Assembly: GCA_017549145.1 (NCBI GenBank)
Contig: JAFYVM010000054.1
Location: 1-52,274, forward strand
Length of the DNA: 52,274 nt
From: Bacteroidales bacterium
GTDB lineage: Bacteria; Bacteroidota; Bacteroidia; Bacteroidales; UBA932
Direction: 5' to 3'
The notes beneath the pieces were generated by a model, which saw nothing but the letters and a program-made list of their open reading frames with translations, did not search any database and was not told the DNA's origin. This document shows positions 26,573 through 34,990 of this stretch, in pieces; position 1 is the stretch's first letter; every line of letters begins with the position of its first letter. Position numbers and translations under genes: made by a program.

Positions 26573-29275
26573 TTATTTTGCCTGATAAGCACCTGGCTGG
26601 TAGTCACCAGTACGTGTCTCACCACGACCATCCTTGAACACCTTAGTGTCACCTGACTCAGTAACCTCACCGATTGCCTTAAGCCAGTTGTAGAAGTCAG
26701 CACCAAAGTTATCAACGCCTACTGTAGCATTAGCATCAGTACACTCTGAAATAGCAGTATAAACGTCAGCTGCAGTAGCTGGAGTAAATCCTGTCAAGCT
26801 GTTTGTCCAAGAGTAAACGCCATTACCGTAAGTACCTGCAAGAGTCTCAGCTGAGATTGACTTAAGGTCAGTAGCAGCCAAAACAGCCTTATCATGATCG
26901 CCAGCACAGCTCATTACATTGTGGCCATAGTCCTTGTAAATATCTGTTGACCTAAGCAAGAAGAGCTTATCTGGATTCATTGTATTAATCATGATGTTGT
27001 TGCAGAGAGTAACCTTTGAAGTTCCATTAGCACGCAAGAGCTGAGGGGTCTTATCAATGATTGTCGAGTTAACGATAAGCCAACCACCATCACTGTTGAA
27101 AGATGGCATTGTTACACCTGTCTCGAGGTTTACATTGTAGTTATTGTAAGATGTAACGTTATTCATACATACGTAAGCATTACCTGCATGAATTGCCACA
27201 CCATACTGGTTACCAGCCTTCATTGTCTTATTCTCATGGAATACAACGCGGTTCATATAAAGCATTGTGTTAGCTGTTGGGTTGATCATACCACGAGTAT
27301 CACCCTCATTAGCATCGAATACACATCTGTTCAAGTAAAGCTTCTCACCAGCCTTCTCCATCTTGATACATCCGTGGTTAGCGTATGCCTTATTGTTGAG
27401 GAACTGACAGTCTGTACATGATACTGTACATACGTCGTTCACATGAAGAACAGCTGAACTGTTCTGAACAATGTTAGCCTTGAAGATACAGTTCTCGAAC
27501 TCGATGTTTCCGTAAGCGATCTGACAAGCACCACCGTTGAAGTTACCGTTTTTACCGTCCTTATCCTTAACCGAACCATCATGATTTGCTCCAGAACGAC
27601 AAATAATATCATGGAAGTTACAGTTAGTAAACTTACCAGCCTTAGGCTCTGTAGCAGTACCTAAGTATATAGCGACAGCTCCACCATTTCTTGCACGTCC
27701 ACCAGTAAACTCGCAATTGTCGACATTGAAGAGATCGGCAGATTTTACATAAATAGCAGCACCATTTGAGTACTCAACGGCTGAACCATCCTCCTCTTTA
27801 CCTGCCTCATTGTCTGCAAACTTAACATACTTAAGATCAACCTTAGTATTGTCACCGATCCACATTGCACCACCGTTACCCCCAGCCTTAGCTGTAGTAA
27901 GAGTGTTATTGTTAGCGAAGAGAACAGGAGCGCTGCTAGTACCAGTCACGTAAAGCTCACCAAATGACATGATACAACCACCGTGATACATAGAAGTATT
28001 AGCTGTGAATGAACCGCCGTTGATAGTAAGCTTAGCACCAGTCTTTGTAGATACGATAGCTCCACCGCTACCAGTTACAGCCTGGTTCTCAGTTACAGTA
28101 CAGTCATTAAGAGTACATACAGCAGCATCATTGCGAAGAATGATTGCACCACCTACGTTAGGAATTGAAGTACCACCGTTCTCATTAGTAGTTACAGGCT
28201 GAGTTCCTGTATTCTTAGCGAATGTACAGCCATTGAATGTAGCTGTTGCAGTCTCAAGGCTGACAGCACCACCGTAAGGAGCTGTATTCTCATTGAATGT
28301 ACAGTTTGTAAAAGTCGAGACTGCGCCCTCTCCATTTGAGTGGAAAGCTCCACCACCCCATGAGCCAGCTTTATTCTTAGTGAATGTACAGTTCTTGAAC
28401 TCAACTTCCTTACCACCGTTCTGAACGGCACCTGAAGTGTTAGCTGTTTCGTTAGTCTCAAAAGTACAATCCTCAACAACAACTGCACCTCTACCAGCAT
28501 TCATATTGATTGCCGAACCGTTTCTTGCAAAGTTGTTAGCGAAATAGCAGTTTTTGATTTCAGCTGCGGCATTTACCAAATAGATACCAGCACCGGTCTT
28601 ACCCTCAGCATTTCTGTTAGCTGTGAACTTACAGTTTGTAAGAGTAACCTTACAGTCACCTGTCTCACCTGCACTTGCGTAAACAGAACCGCCATTATCA
28701 GTGAAAGCACCATTCTTGAATGTGAAGCCGTCAAATGTAACATCAGTCTGATTTCCAAGTTCCAAGATACCAGTAAGATTGTCACCTGTGAACTCTGTTA
28801 CGTTAGCAGCTGCATCACGACCAGTTGTTGCCTTCTCAGTCAAACCTGCTGGATAACCACCAAGAACTGTAAGAACTACAGGTTTAGTGTAGTTGCTGAA
28901 CTCAATCTTTACAGGTATATAAGACTCACCTGCAAGGAAATACTCACCAGCTGCAACGTGAACTGTTGTTCCGTCGAGCAAAGCAGCCTTAGCATGAGCA
29001 TCTGCATCAATCTGATTGCCCTCTGCATCTACTGGCTGAGCAAGGAAAGCGTTAAGCTCAGCTACGCCCATTGCGTTCTCCCAATCCTTACCAGTCTTTT
29101 CACCGGCACCAGCTACTGTTACGAACCAATCAGTAATAACCTCAGGAGCAGGTTCCTCACCTGGATCTTCTCCTGGATTCTCAGTAGGATTATCCTGTGG
29201 ATTGTCCACCACTGGCTTTTCACATCCTACAAGAGGAAGGAGTGCTACCGCACACAATAAAAGAATTTTTTTCAT
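26573..29275 (-). CDS. PMP-like right-handed beta-helix surface lipoprotein
   Basis: A 900-residue protein with lipobox LLPLVGC (Cys18), an acidic Pro/Glu/Asn/Gly linker to about residue 45, and a head WFVTVAGAGEKTG...DWENAMGVAEL shared with three other proteins of the locus. The body is a long series of beta-helix coils with repeated FxxN and GGA motifs (CTFNENTAPYGGAVSLE, CTFAKNTG, GGAIILRNDA), which is the pattern of chlamydial Pmp-type repeats. The end has FGADFYNWL and a short tail YQPGAYQAK, again common to the family. There is no autotransporter barrel, so it should be lipid-anchored. No catalytic site is apparent; adhesion or polymer binding is the likely role. It lies 29 bp after the larger GDPD-beta-helix gene. 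Confidence 0.82.
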   Translation of the reverse strand: MKKILLLCAVALLPLVGCEKPVVDNPQDNPTENPGEDPGEEPAPEVITDWFVTVAGAGEKTGKDWENAMGVAELNAFLAQPVDAEGNQIDADAHAKAALLDGTTVHVAAGEYFLAGESYIPVKIEFSNYTKPVVLTVLGGYPAGLTEKATTGRDAAANVTEFTGDNLTGILELGNQTDVTFDGFTFKNGAFTDNGGSVYASAGETGDCKVTLTNCKFTANRNAEGKTGAGIYLVNAAAEIKNCYFANNFARNGSAINMNAGRGAVVVEDCTFETNETANTSGAVQNGGKEVEFKNCTFTKNKAGSWGGGAFHSNGEGAVSTFTNCTFNENTAPYGGAVSLETATATFNGCTFAKNTGTQPVTTNENGGTSIPNVGGAIILRNDAAVCTLNDCTVTENQAVTGSGGAIVSTKTGAKLTINGGSFTANTSMYHGGCIMSFGELYVTGTSSAPVLFANNNTLTTAKAGGNGGAMWIGDNTKVDLKYVKFADNEAGKEEDGSAVEYSNGAAIYVKSADLFNVDNCEFTGGRARNGGAVAIYLGTATEPKAGKFTNCNFHDIICRSGANHDGSVKDKDGKNGNFNGGACQIAYGNIEFENCIFKANIVQNSSAVLHVNDVCTVSCTDCQFLNNKAYANHGCIKMEKAGEKLYLNRCVFDANEGDTRGMINPTANTMLYMNRVVFHENKTMKAGNQYGVAIHAGNAYVCMNNVTSYNNYNVNLETGVTMPSFNSDGGWLIVNSTIIDKTPQLLRANGTSKVTLCNNIMINTMNPDKLFLLRSTDIYKDYGHNVMSCAGDHDKAVLAATDLKSISAETLAGTYGNGVYSWTNSLTGFTPATAADVYTAISECTDANATVGVDNFGADFYNWLKAIGEVTESGDTKVFKDGRGETRTGDYQPGAYQAK

Positions 29276-29304
29276 AATAAATTAAATTGGTTATAGTTGA
29301 AAAA

Positions 29305-32300
29305 TTAATGTTTCTCGTATGATCCCGGCCACATTGCTGCAGAATTACGGGCGTTACCGGCCTGGTCAAGAGCAAGTGGATTCTTGCCACCACCGAATTC
29401 TTGGAGCCAATTATAGAACTCAAGTCCCACATTGGAATACGGACCTGCTGCTCTATTGCATTTGGTCTTGACTGCATCTTCCACTACTGAAAGACTAGCC
29501 TGGGTAAATCCAGACACCTGTCCACTCCACTGATAATATCCCTCATCATACCACCTCATTCCCAATCCCGAGAGCGTACATTCTGTCTTATCTGAATCAG
29601 AGGGATAGTAATTCTCATTATTGGTTCCTGTAAGATTGTAACCCAAAGAAGTCACATTGTAGCTTGTACCATTCACATGCACACTAGTATAGCCGTCAAA
29701 TAGCATGATTGTATTGAGCAGTGCAGCGGTACGGTCAGTTCCCGACTCATTTCTGAATGTCATATTCGCACCAGATGTAGACGAGACATAATCCGCAACT
29801 ATTGTAGAATTTACCAAGAGCCAGTTACCGCTGCCATTCAATACGCCATAATGTCCGTCATTGCAGGCAATAGTTGTATTGTTGGCAAGGAAAGATCCGC
29901 TAGTCACATGCACTGCGCTTCCGAATCGATCCGTAATAGCATTATCGTGTACAGCACAAGCATTTAGGAATATAATACCAGTTCCCTCTGCAATTCGAAG
30001 CGCACCGCCACGCGAATACGCCTGACAGTCGTATATCTCGCAATTATCAAGAGTTGCGAGAGAGTTCTTTCCTGCCCAAACCGCACTTCCCCCATGGTAT
30101 TTCGTATCAGAATCTTTATATCCGTAAATATCATGGAACACGCAATTGGTCAAATCAACCCTAGCCTGGGCTCCGGAGGTAGAAGAGTTAAGCATGAAAG
30201 CCTTCTGATCCCATCTCGAAACTCCGTATGAATGAGCGAAGGTCACGCCGTCAACCTTAAAATAAACGAATCCGTCCAAGCAGAATATACCACAGTCATC
30301 GGCATCAGCCTTGCCGTTACCGTTAAGGTCTGCATTGAACTCGGTAATATTTACTGCAGGATCCCTCTTTAAAAGGTCTGTTCCCTTGCTTGTCGAATCA
30401 TAACCTCCAAGAATAGTTACCTTGCACATCTTGCCGTAATTGGTGTACTTCATATAGACATTGCCTTCCTCTGGAGTGGCAATACAATATTCACCTTCCA
30501 TAAAATGGAATACAGAGCCATCAAGACGTCCACATTGTCCGTAGCTACTGCCAGTATCATCAGAGGCTACCAGTTTCCTCCACTGCTGCAGTCCCATTGC
30601 ATCATCCCAAGAATCTCCAGTCATGGCACCTTTGCCTTCTGGAGTCACAAAATAATCCCTTGGCTCGCTTGCATAAGGATATCCATCAAGCACATCTACC
30701 AGCTTGTCAGACACATCTGTCTGGATTATGCGCGTAGACGGAAAATACTCGAAGAGTTGCTCCAGTTTATCAATCTCCACATAGGACGAAGACACACCGT
30801 TCAACATATTGACCGTACATATCATACCCTGCGACAATGCCGCTCCCAGGCTTGGCTCAGTATCAGGATTGTAGGTATACTGTACGAAATGTTCACCAGG
30901 CAACTGCTTCAATGCAGCGTAATATGTATTCCATGAATAGGCATGAGCATATGGGTTAATATTTCCAACCTCATTGACCTTCGCTGTCGAGTTGCAATAA
31001 AACAGCACCTGCTCCATCATACCAAGTTCCTGGACAACAGCCATCACCTGCGCAGTAGAAGCCGTACGAGGAGAATAGTCAAGGTTAACATAGACTTTAC
31101 CACGCGCTGCCTCAAGGAATTCCGCCAACGTAGGCATCATCTCAGTGGTTGCCTTGCCATTCCTGTCCTTGAGTTTATAACTACGGATCTGAGCGAGAGT
31201 AAGATTTGAGATATTTCCCGTACCTGTTGTAGTTCTGCTGATAGATTCATCATGACAGATTACGATATTGCCATCTGCTGTAAGTCGGGTATCAGTTTCA
31301 ACCATCTGCACTCCGGCTGCATATGCCGCCTGGACTGCAGGGATTGAGTTTTCAGGTATGGATTTGTCAGAAGTATTCGCCCTATGAGCCATCACCCACA
31401 CATCTGTGCACTCCCCTGTCTTGAACCTTCTTGCAACCTCAGTCAAGGCAGTCAGAGAGTAGACATATATATCACGGGTAACTGTTTGTCCATTACTGCT
31501 GAGTGCAACTGTGTATGTCTTATCAACACCGGACTCATTGACAAACTGGTGCTGAATAGAGCTTGGAGCAGTAAACACTTCCACAGGCGAGCCGTCTCCC
31601 CAATCTATAGTAACCTTCTTTCCTTCAGGAATATTGCCATAAGAGACAGCCACCTTCTCCATATTATACGCCATAGCAGGCAGAACAAGCTGCGGGAGAT
31701 TCATTTCAATTCGTGGAAATGCTTTCATGCATCCGCGAGTAAATGTTCTAGGCGAAGATGTGATTCTTTGCGAGCCTTCAATAACCACTCCATCCTTATC
31801 CAAAAGCTTAATATCGAACAACTTATACTCACCAACAGGAAGTGGAATATATACGGTGGCAAGAGATTGCGCCTGTTGAAATTCCACGACAACTCTACTT
31901 TCAGCGACATCAGCAGCACTTTGGCACTCCACACACGGCTCGTCACTAGAGAGATTGAGCACGAACGCACCATTTATCTTGTTACCGGCAGAGTCATCAT
32001 CTTGAGATTGGGCTGTCAGAACAAGACTTGCGCCTTCAGGGACATCAGCAACCTCAACCTTAAAGATTCCGACAAGATGTCTGAATAACATATTGTTGTC
32101 CGAATCCACAACTGCAGACATTATAGCATTTGCCTGTCCCTCTAAATAGACATATGATTCAGGGAGATTAAGGGTCAGAACAGTTCCGTCAATAGAAGAT
32201 GCGACGGATGCAGGATATACAGCAACTGCTTCGGCTGAAGGCTGCACAGAACCAGTGAATTTACCATTACTGGTACCACCTTCGGCGACAAGATGAAAAG

Positions 32301-32526
32301 ACGAGAACTCCGAATCCGAAATCTGGACTGCAATCTGGTCGCCCTTAGTCCATGCATAGTTCACCTTTCCTGAATGAGAGTCAGCTAGGGCCCCAACCTT
32401 GACATCCGACTGTTCAACGACGGCGTTCAGTACAACAATATTTCCTTCTACAGATGCATCAATTTTCTCCTCGACGCAAGCAACACCAAAGAGCATTACA
32501 ATAAGTAATATAAATATCCTTTTCAA
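29305..32526 (-). CDS. Fimbrillin-like / PKD-like / GDPD / beta-helix fusion lipoprotein
   Basis: A 1073-residue lipoprotein (lipobox FGVAC). Regions: about 25-275 resembles the N-terminal half of fimbrillin-type proteins; 280-360 is PKD-like (TIDWGDGSPVEVF); 370-615 is a glycerophosphodiester phosphodiesterase with MAHRANTSDKSIPENS (His near 380), METDTRLTADGNIVICHDESI, VNLDYSPRT and a C-terminal QTDVSDKL; 622-1073 is the shared beta-helix with YFVTPEGKGAMTG, an EF-hand-like DLNGNGKADADD, GGALRIAEGTG coils and tail FYNWLQEFGGGKNPLALDQ. All usual GDPD catalytic residues are present. It would cut glycerophosphodiesters at the cell surface while the beta-helix holds the polymer. A terminator and a promoter element upstream make it the first gene of a two-gene unit. 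Confidence 0.85.
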   Translation of the reverse strand: MKRIFILLIVMLFGVACVEEKIDASVEGNIVVLNAVVEQSDVKVGALADSHSGKVNYAWTKGDQIAVQISDSEFSSFHLVAEGGTSNGKFTGSVQPSAEAVAVYPASVASSIDGTVLTLNLPESYVYLEGQANAIMSAVVDSDNNMLFRHLVGIFKVEVADVPEGASLVLTAQSQDDDSAGNKINGAFVLNLSSDEPCVECQSAADVAESRVVVEFQQAQSLATVYIPLPVGEYKLFDIKLLDKDGVVIEGSQRITSSPRTFTRGCMKAFPRIEMNLPQLVLPAMAYNMEKVAVSYGNIPEGKKVTIDWGDGSPVEVFTAPSSIQHQFVNESGVDKTYTVALSSNGQTVTRDIYVYSLTALTEVARRFKTGECTDVWVMAHRANTSDKSIPENSIPAVQAAYAAGVQMVETDTRLTADGNIVICHDESISRTTTGTGNISNLTLAQIRSYKLKDRNGKATTEMMPTLAEFLEAARGKVYVNLDYSPRTASTAQVMAVVQELGMMEQVLFYCNSTAKVNEVGNINPYAHAYSWNTYYAALKQLPGEHFVQYTYNPDTEPSLGAALSQGMICTVNMLNGVSSSYVEIDKLEQLFEYFPSTRIIQTDVSDKLVDVLDGYPYASEPRDYFVTPEGKGAMTGDSWDDAMGLQQWRKLVASDDTGSSYGQCGRLDGSVFHFMEGEYCIATPEEGNVYMKYTNYGKMCKVTILGGYDSTSKGTDLLKRDPAVNITEFNADLNGNGKADADDCGIFCLDGFVYFKVDGVTFAHSYGVSRWDQKAFMLNSSTSGAQARVDLTNCVFHDIYGYKDSDTKYHGGSAVWAGKNSLATLDNCEIYDCQAYSRGGALRIAEGTGIIFLNACAVHDNAITDRFGSAVHVTSGSFLANNTTIACNDGHYGVLNGSGNWLLVNSTIVADYVSSTSGANMTFRNESGTDRTAALLNTIMLFDGYTSVHVNGTSYNVTSLGYNLTGTNNENYYPSDSDKTECTLSGLGMRWYDEGYYQWSGQVSGFTQASLSVVEDAVKTKCNRAAGPYSNVGLEFYNWLQEFGGGKNPLALDQAGNARNSAAMWPGSYEKH
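29312..29385. repeat. Near-identical 3' end shared by two beta-helix genes (copy A)
   Basis: 74 bp at the 3' end of the GDPD-beta-helix gene match 32668-32741, at the 3' end of the neighbouring beta-helix gene, with 5 differences. This includes 42 identical bases in a row. The proteins differ much more elsewhere, which points to recent gene conversion or a selected C-terminal tail. Confidence 0.85.
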
Positions 32527-32545
32527 AGCATCGTAGTTTTACAGA

Positions 32546-32553
32546 CAAATATA
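32546..32553 (-). promoter_or_regulatory. Candidate -7 element of the GDPD-beta-helix gene
   Basis: TATATTTG on the minus strand (32553-32546), about 20 bp before the ATG at 32526, matches the -7 consensus. No good TTG is present at the expected distance. Confidence 0.45.
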
Positions 32554-32602
32554 CATTTTTTATATCACATAACACCCGAGATAGCCGTTTAATTTAACAC
32601 AA

Positions 32603-32635
32603 AAGACCCCCCGGCGATAAAGCTCGAGAGGTCTT
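32603..32635 (-). terminator. Terminator after the 772-residue beta-helix gene
   Basis: Outer arms aagacc (32603-32608) and ggtctt (32630-32635) close a stem whose inner part is G/C-rich with imperfect pairing. On the minus strand it is followed by tttgtgtt. It lies 26 bp after the stop codon and separates two transcription units. Confidence 0.6.
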
Positions 32636-32660
32636 ATATTGAGAATATCAGTTCAACCGA

Positions 32661-34979
32661 TTAGTTCTTCTCGTATGCACCTGGCCACATTGCTGCGGTA
32701 TTACGGGCGTTACCGGCCTGGTCAAGAGCAAGTGGATTCTTTCCTGACTCAAGTCCCTGCAACCAGTTGTAGAAGTTTGCACCGAGAGATGTTGACTTAA
32801 CTACAGCCTCTACATCTGAAAGCTTAGCTGCAGTAAATTCTGGAACAGCACCGCTCCATGTGTAGTATCCATTGTTCCAAGTCAAGCCGAGACCTGAGAC
32901 AGTCATAGAAGACTTATCAGAATCATGGGCAACAAATGTACCTGGGCTGATTGATGTATCTGTACATACTGTGCCGTAAAGGTTGTATCCCTTAGATGTA
33001 AGGATTCTATTTTCACCAGATGCAACAACGATACTTGGTTTGTCACCCTCGAAGAGAGCAATTGAATTTACCATGATAGCATCATTTGTTCCGGCAGTAG
33101 ACTCATTTCTGACAGTCATATTGCGTGAATCATCACTTGATAGATGAGAGTTGATAATTGTAGAGTTTACAATCATCCAGTTACCACCACCATTGAGGGC
33201 ACCACCGGCACCAGTATTCTTGGCAACTGTACAGTTGTTCATGGCGAGGTTTCCGTTAGAGATCTGGATTCCGTTACCCCATACATCGTTGACCTTATTG
33301 CCGTATACAGCACAGTTATTCATATATAGAACTGATGACGCATCAACTGTTCTGATTGCACCACCACGTGAAGTGGATATACATCCTGTGAAATCACAAT
33401 TGTGGATTGTTACTGTTGATGCCTTGCATACCCAGATAGCAGTTCCTCCCTGATATTTACCATCATTGTCCTTATATGCATCCAGATCGTAGAACTTACA
33501 GTTAACAAGATTCAAGAGTACTGATGCTCCTGATGTGTCTGTATTAAGCATGAATGCTTTCTGCTTCCATCTATCAATTCCTACTGCATGTGCAAATGAA
33601 CATCCGTCAAAAGTAACGAAGCAATACGCATCGAGACAGAAGATACCAGTATCACCAGAATCAGCTTTACCATTGCCATTAAGGTCACCGGTAAACTTAG
33701 TCTCGTAAGTCTTAGGATTTCTGTTTGTAAGATCCTGACCTGAGCTAGAAGCTGCATATCCACCAAGGATAGTGAAGTTACATGCCTTGCCATAATTCGG
33801 GAACTGAATCTTCAGACGATTCTTCTCTGATGTAGTTGTGCAGTAACTTCCCTGCTTGAAATAGAAGGTCTTACCATCGATAGCCTCACACTGCTCAGCA
33901 GTCTTGGCACTGTAATCTGAGCTGATCATAGCACGGAACTCTGCAATACCCATTGCATTGTCCCATGAAAGACCACTCTTGTCACCGGCACCTTCTACAG
34001 AAACGAAGTATCCTACGAATGGCACAGATGGCTGCTCCGGCTCTTCAGGCTGCTCTGGAGTATCAGGATTTTCAGGGTTCTCAGGGTTTTCTGGCTCATC
34101 TGGCTGTCCTGGCTGATCTGGATCTACTTCTGGATTTTCAGGAACATCATCAGAAGGAAGAGCCTCATTCCAGCATGTAACCTCAGGCTGGCTCAATGTA
34201 AGAGATGAGCTTGAAACTGTTACAGTATAAGAATATGCGTTTCCTGCTTCGAATTTTGGAATACCACCTGTCTTCAATGACTTTCCGTTGTATGTCAAAG
34301 TCACAAACGGAATCTTTGAAGAAGCTGGTCCTGGGATAACGAGGGCAGTATATACACTTCCCTTTTCACCTGCAGGAATATCAGCAGTCTCAACATATGG
34401 AGAAATGCTTGTGCTTCCACTTGGAGCACCATCCTCTATTACAGAGTAAGAACCGATCTTGAATGACTGTACCTTCTGACCTGTAGAAAGACCAGCAAGC
34501 TTGACTGTAACCTTAGCCATTCTTCTGTGGAGAACGATTTCTACGTCCTCTCTGTACTTGTCAACTGCCTCACCAGTCATGTAGTCAGATGCCACAAGGT
34601 TATCAAGAGAGTACTGGTTAGGTCTTACAGCGAACTTGTCGTATCCGCTGCTTTTGTTGACAGGATAGTAAGCTCTGAAAGTTACAGGATCTGTATTCCA
34701 ACGGAAATAATAACGGTCTGTCGGATTCCATCCTGTGCTCGATTTATAGTATTCAGCTACAAGGTCTGGAGTAAAGATGCAAACCTTGTCATTGAATGAG
34801 AACTGTCTAAGTTCTTCTCCTGTTGCAAGCGGAGAAGACTTAGTGCTGTGCTCACAGCCGATGACAGCAGAGAGCTTTACAGCCTCACTGTCCTCATTGT
34901 AATAAATCTGCTCCTTTCTTGTCGCGCAGCCAGCCAACATAAGAAGTGCTGCTGCATATGCTATATTTCTAAATTTCAT
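32661..34979 (-). CDS. Fimbrillin-like plus beta-helix surface lipoprotein
   Basis: A 772-residue lipoprotein with lipobox LMLAGC (Cys18). Residues about 25-275 look like the fimbrillin-type fold used by Bacteroidales pili and related lipoproteins (WNTDPVTFRAYYPV, ADIPAGEKGSVYTALVIPG). Residues 277-322 are an acidic Pro/Glu/Asp/Asn linker with repeated PENPENP and PEQPEEPEQ units. Residues 325-772 are the beta-helix family module: YFVSVEGAGDKSG head, EF-hand-like DLNGNGKADSGD, coils such as CDFTGCISTSRGGAIRTVDA, and tail FYNWLQGLESGKNPLALDQ. No enzyme motif is seen. It is probably a surface binding protein of the SusCD system. It starts 11 bp after the preceding gene's stop and ends before a terminator. 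Confidence 0.8.
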   Translation of the reverse strand: MKFRNIAYAAALLMLAGCATRKEQIYYNEDSEAVKLSAVIGCEHSTKSSPLATGEELRQFSFNDKVCIFTPDLVAEYYKSSTGWNPTDRYYFRWNTDPVTFRAYYPVNKSSGYDKFAVRPNQYSLDNLVASDYMTGEAVDKYREDVEIVLHRRMAKVTVKLAGLSTGQKVQSFKIGSYSVIEDGAPSGSTSISPYVETADIPAGEKGSVYTALVIPGPASSKIPFVTLTYNGKSLKTGGIPKFEAGNAYSYTVTVSSSSLTLSQPEVTCWNEALPSDDVPENPEVDPDQPGQPDEPENPENPENPDTPEQPEEPEQPSVPFVGYFVSVEGAGDKSGLSWDNAMGIAEFRAMISSDYSAKTAEQCEAIDGKTFYFKQGSYCTTTSEKNRLKIQFPNYGKACNFTILGGYAASSSGQDLTNRNPKTYETKFTGDLNGNGKADSGDTGIFCLDAYCFVTFDGCSFAHAVGIDRWKQKAFMLNTDTSGASVLLNLVNCKFYDLDAYKDNDGKYQGGTAIWVCKASTVTIHNCDFTGCISTSRGGAIRTVDASSVLYMNNCAVYGNKVNDVWGNGIQISNGNLAMNNCTVAKNTGAGGALNGGGNWMIVNSTIINSHLSSDDSRNMTVRNESTAGTNDAIMVNSIALFEGDKPSIVVASGENRILTSKGYNLYGTVCTDTSISPGTFVAHDSDKSSMTVSGLGLTWNNGYYTWSGAVPEFTAAKLSDVEAVVKSTSLGANFYNWLQGLESGKNPLALDQAGNARNTAAMWPGAYEKN
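32668..32741. repeat. Near-identical 3' end shared by two beta-helix genes (copy B)
   Basis: Partner of 29312-29385: 69 of 74 bases agree and the run from about 32700 to 32741 is identical. Confidence 0.85.
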
Positions 34980-34990
34980 ATCTGTCGGGA

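Noticed and set aside
26573-29275. Classical autotransporter (Pmp-type) adhesin
   Set aside because: The FxxN/GGA repeats are present, but there is no C-terminal beta-barrel and the protein has a lipobox, so it is treated as a lipid-anchored beta-helix protein.
31384-32088. Long plus-strand open frame opposite the GDPD-beta-helix gene
   Set aside because: It is antisense to a clearly coding gene, is rich in Cys, His, Arg and Ser as shadow frames are, and has no promoter or recognisable domain.
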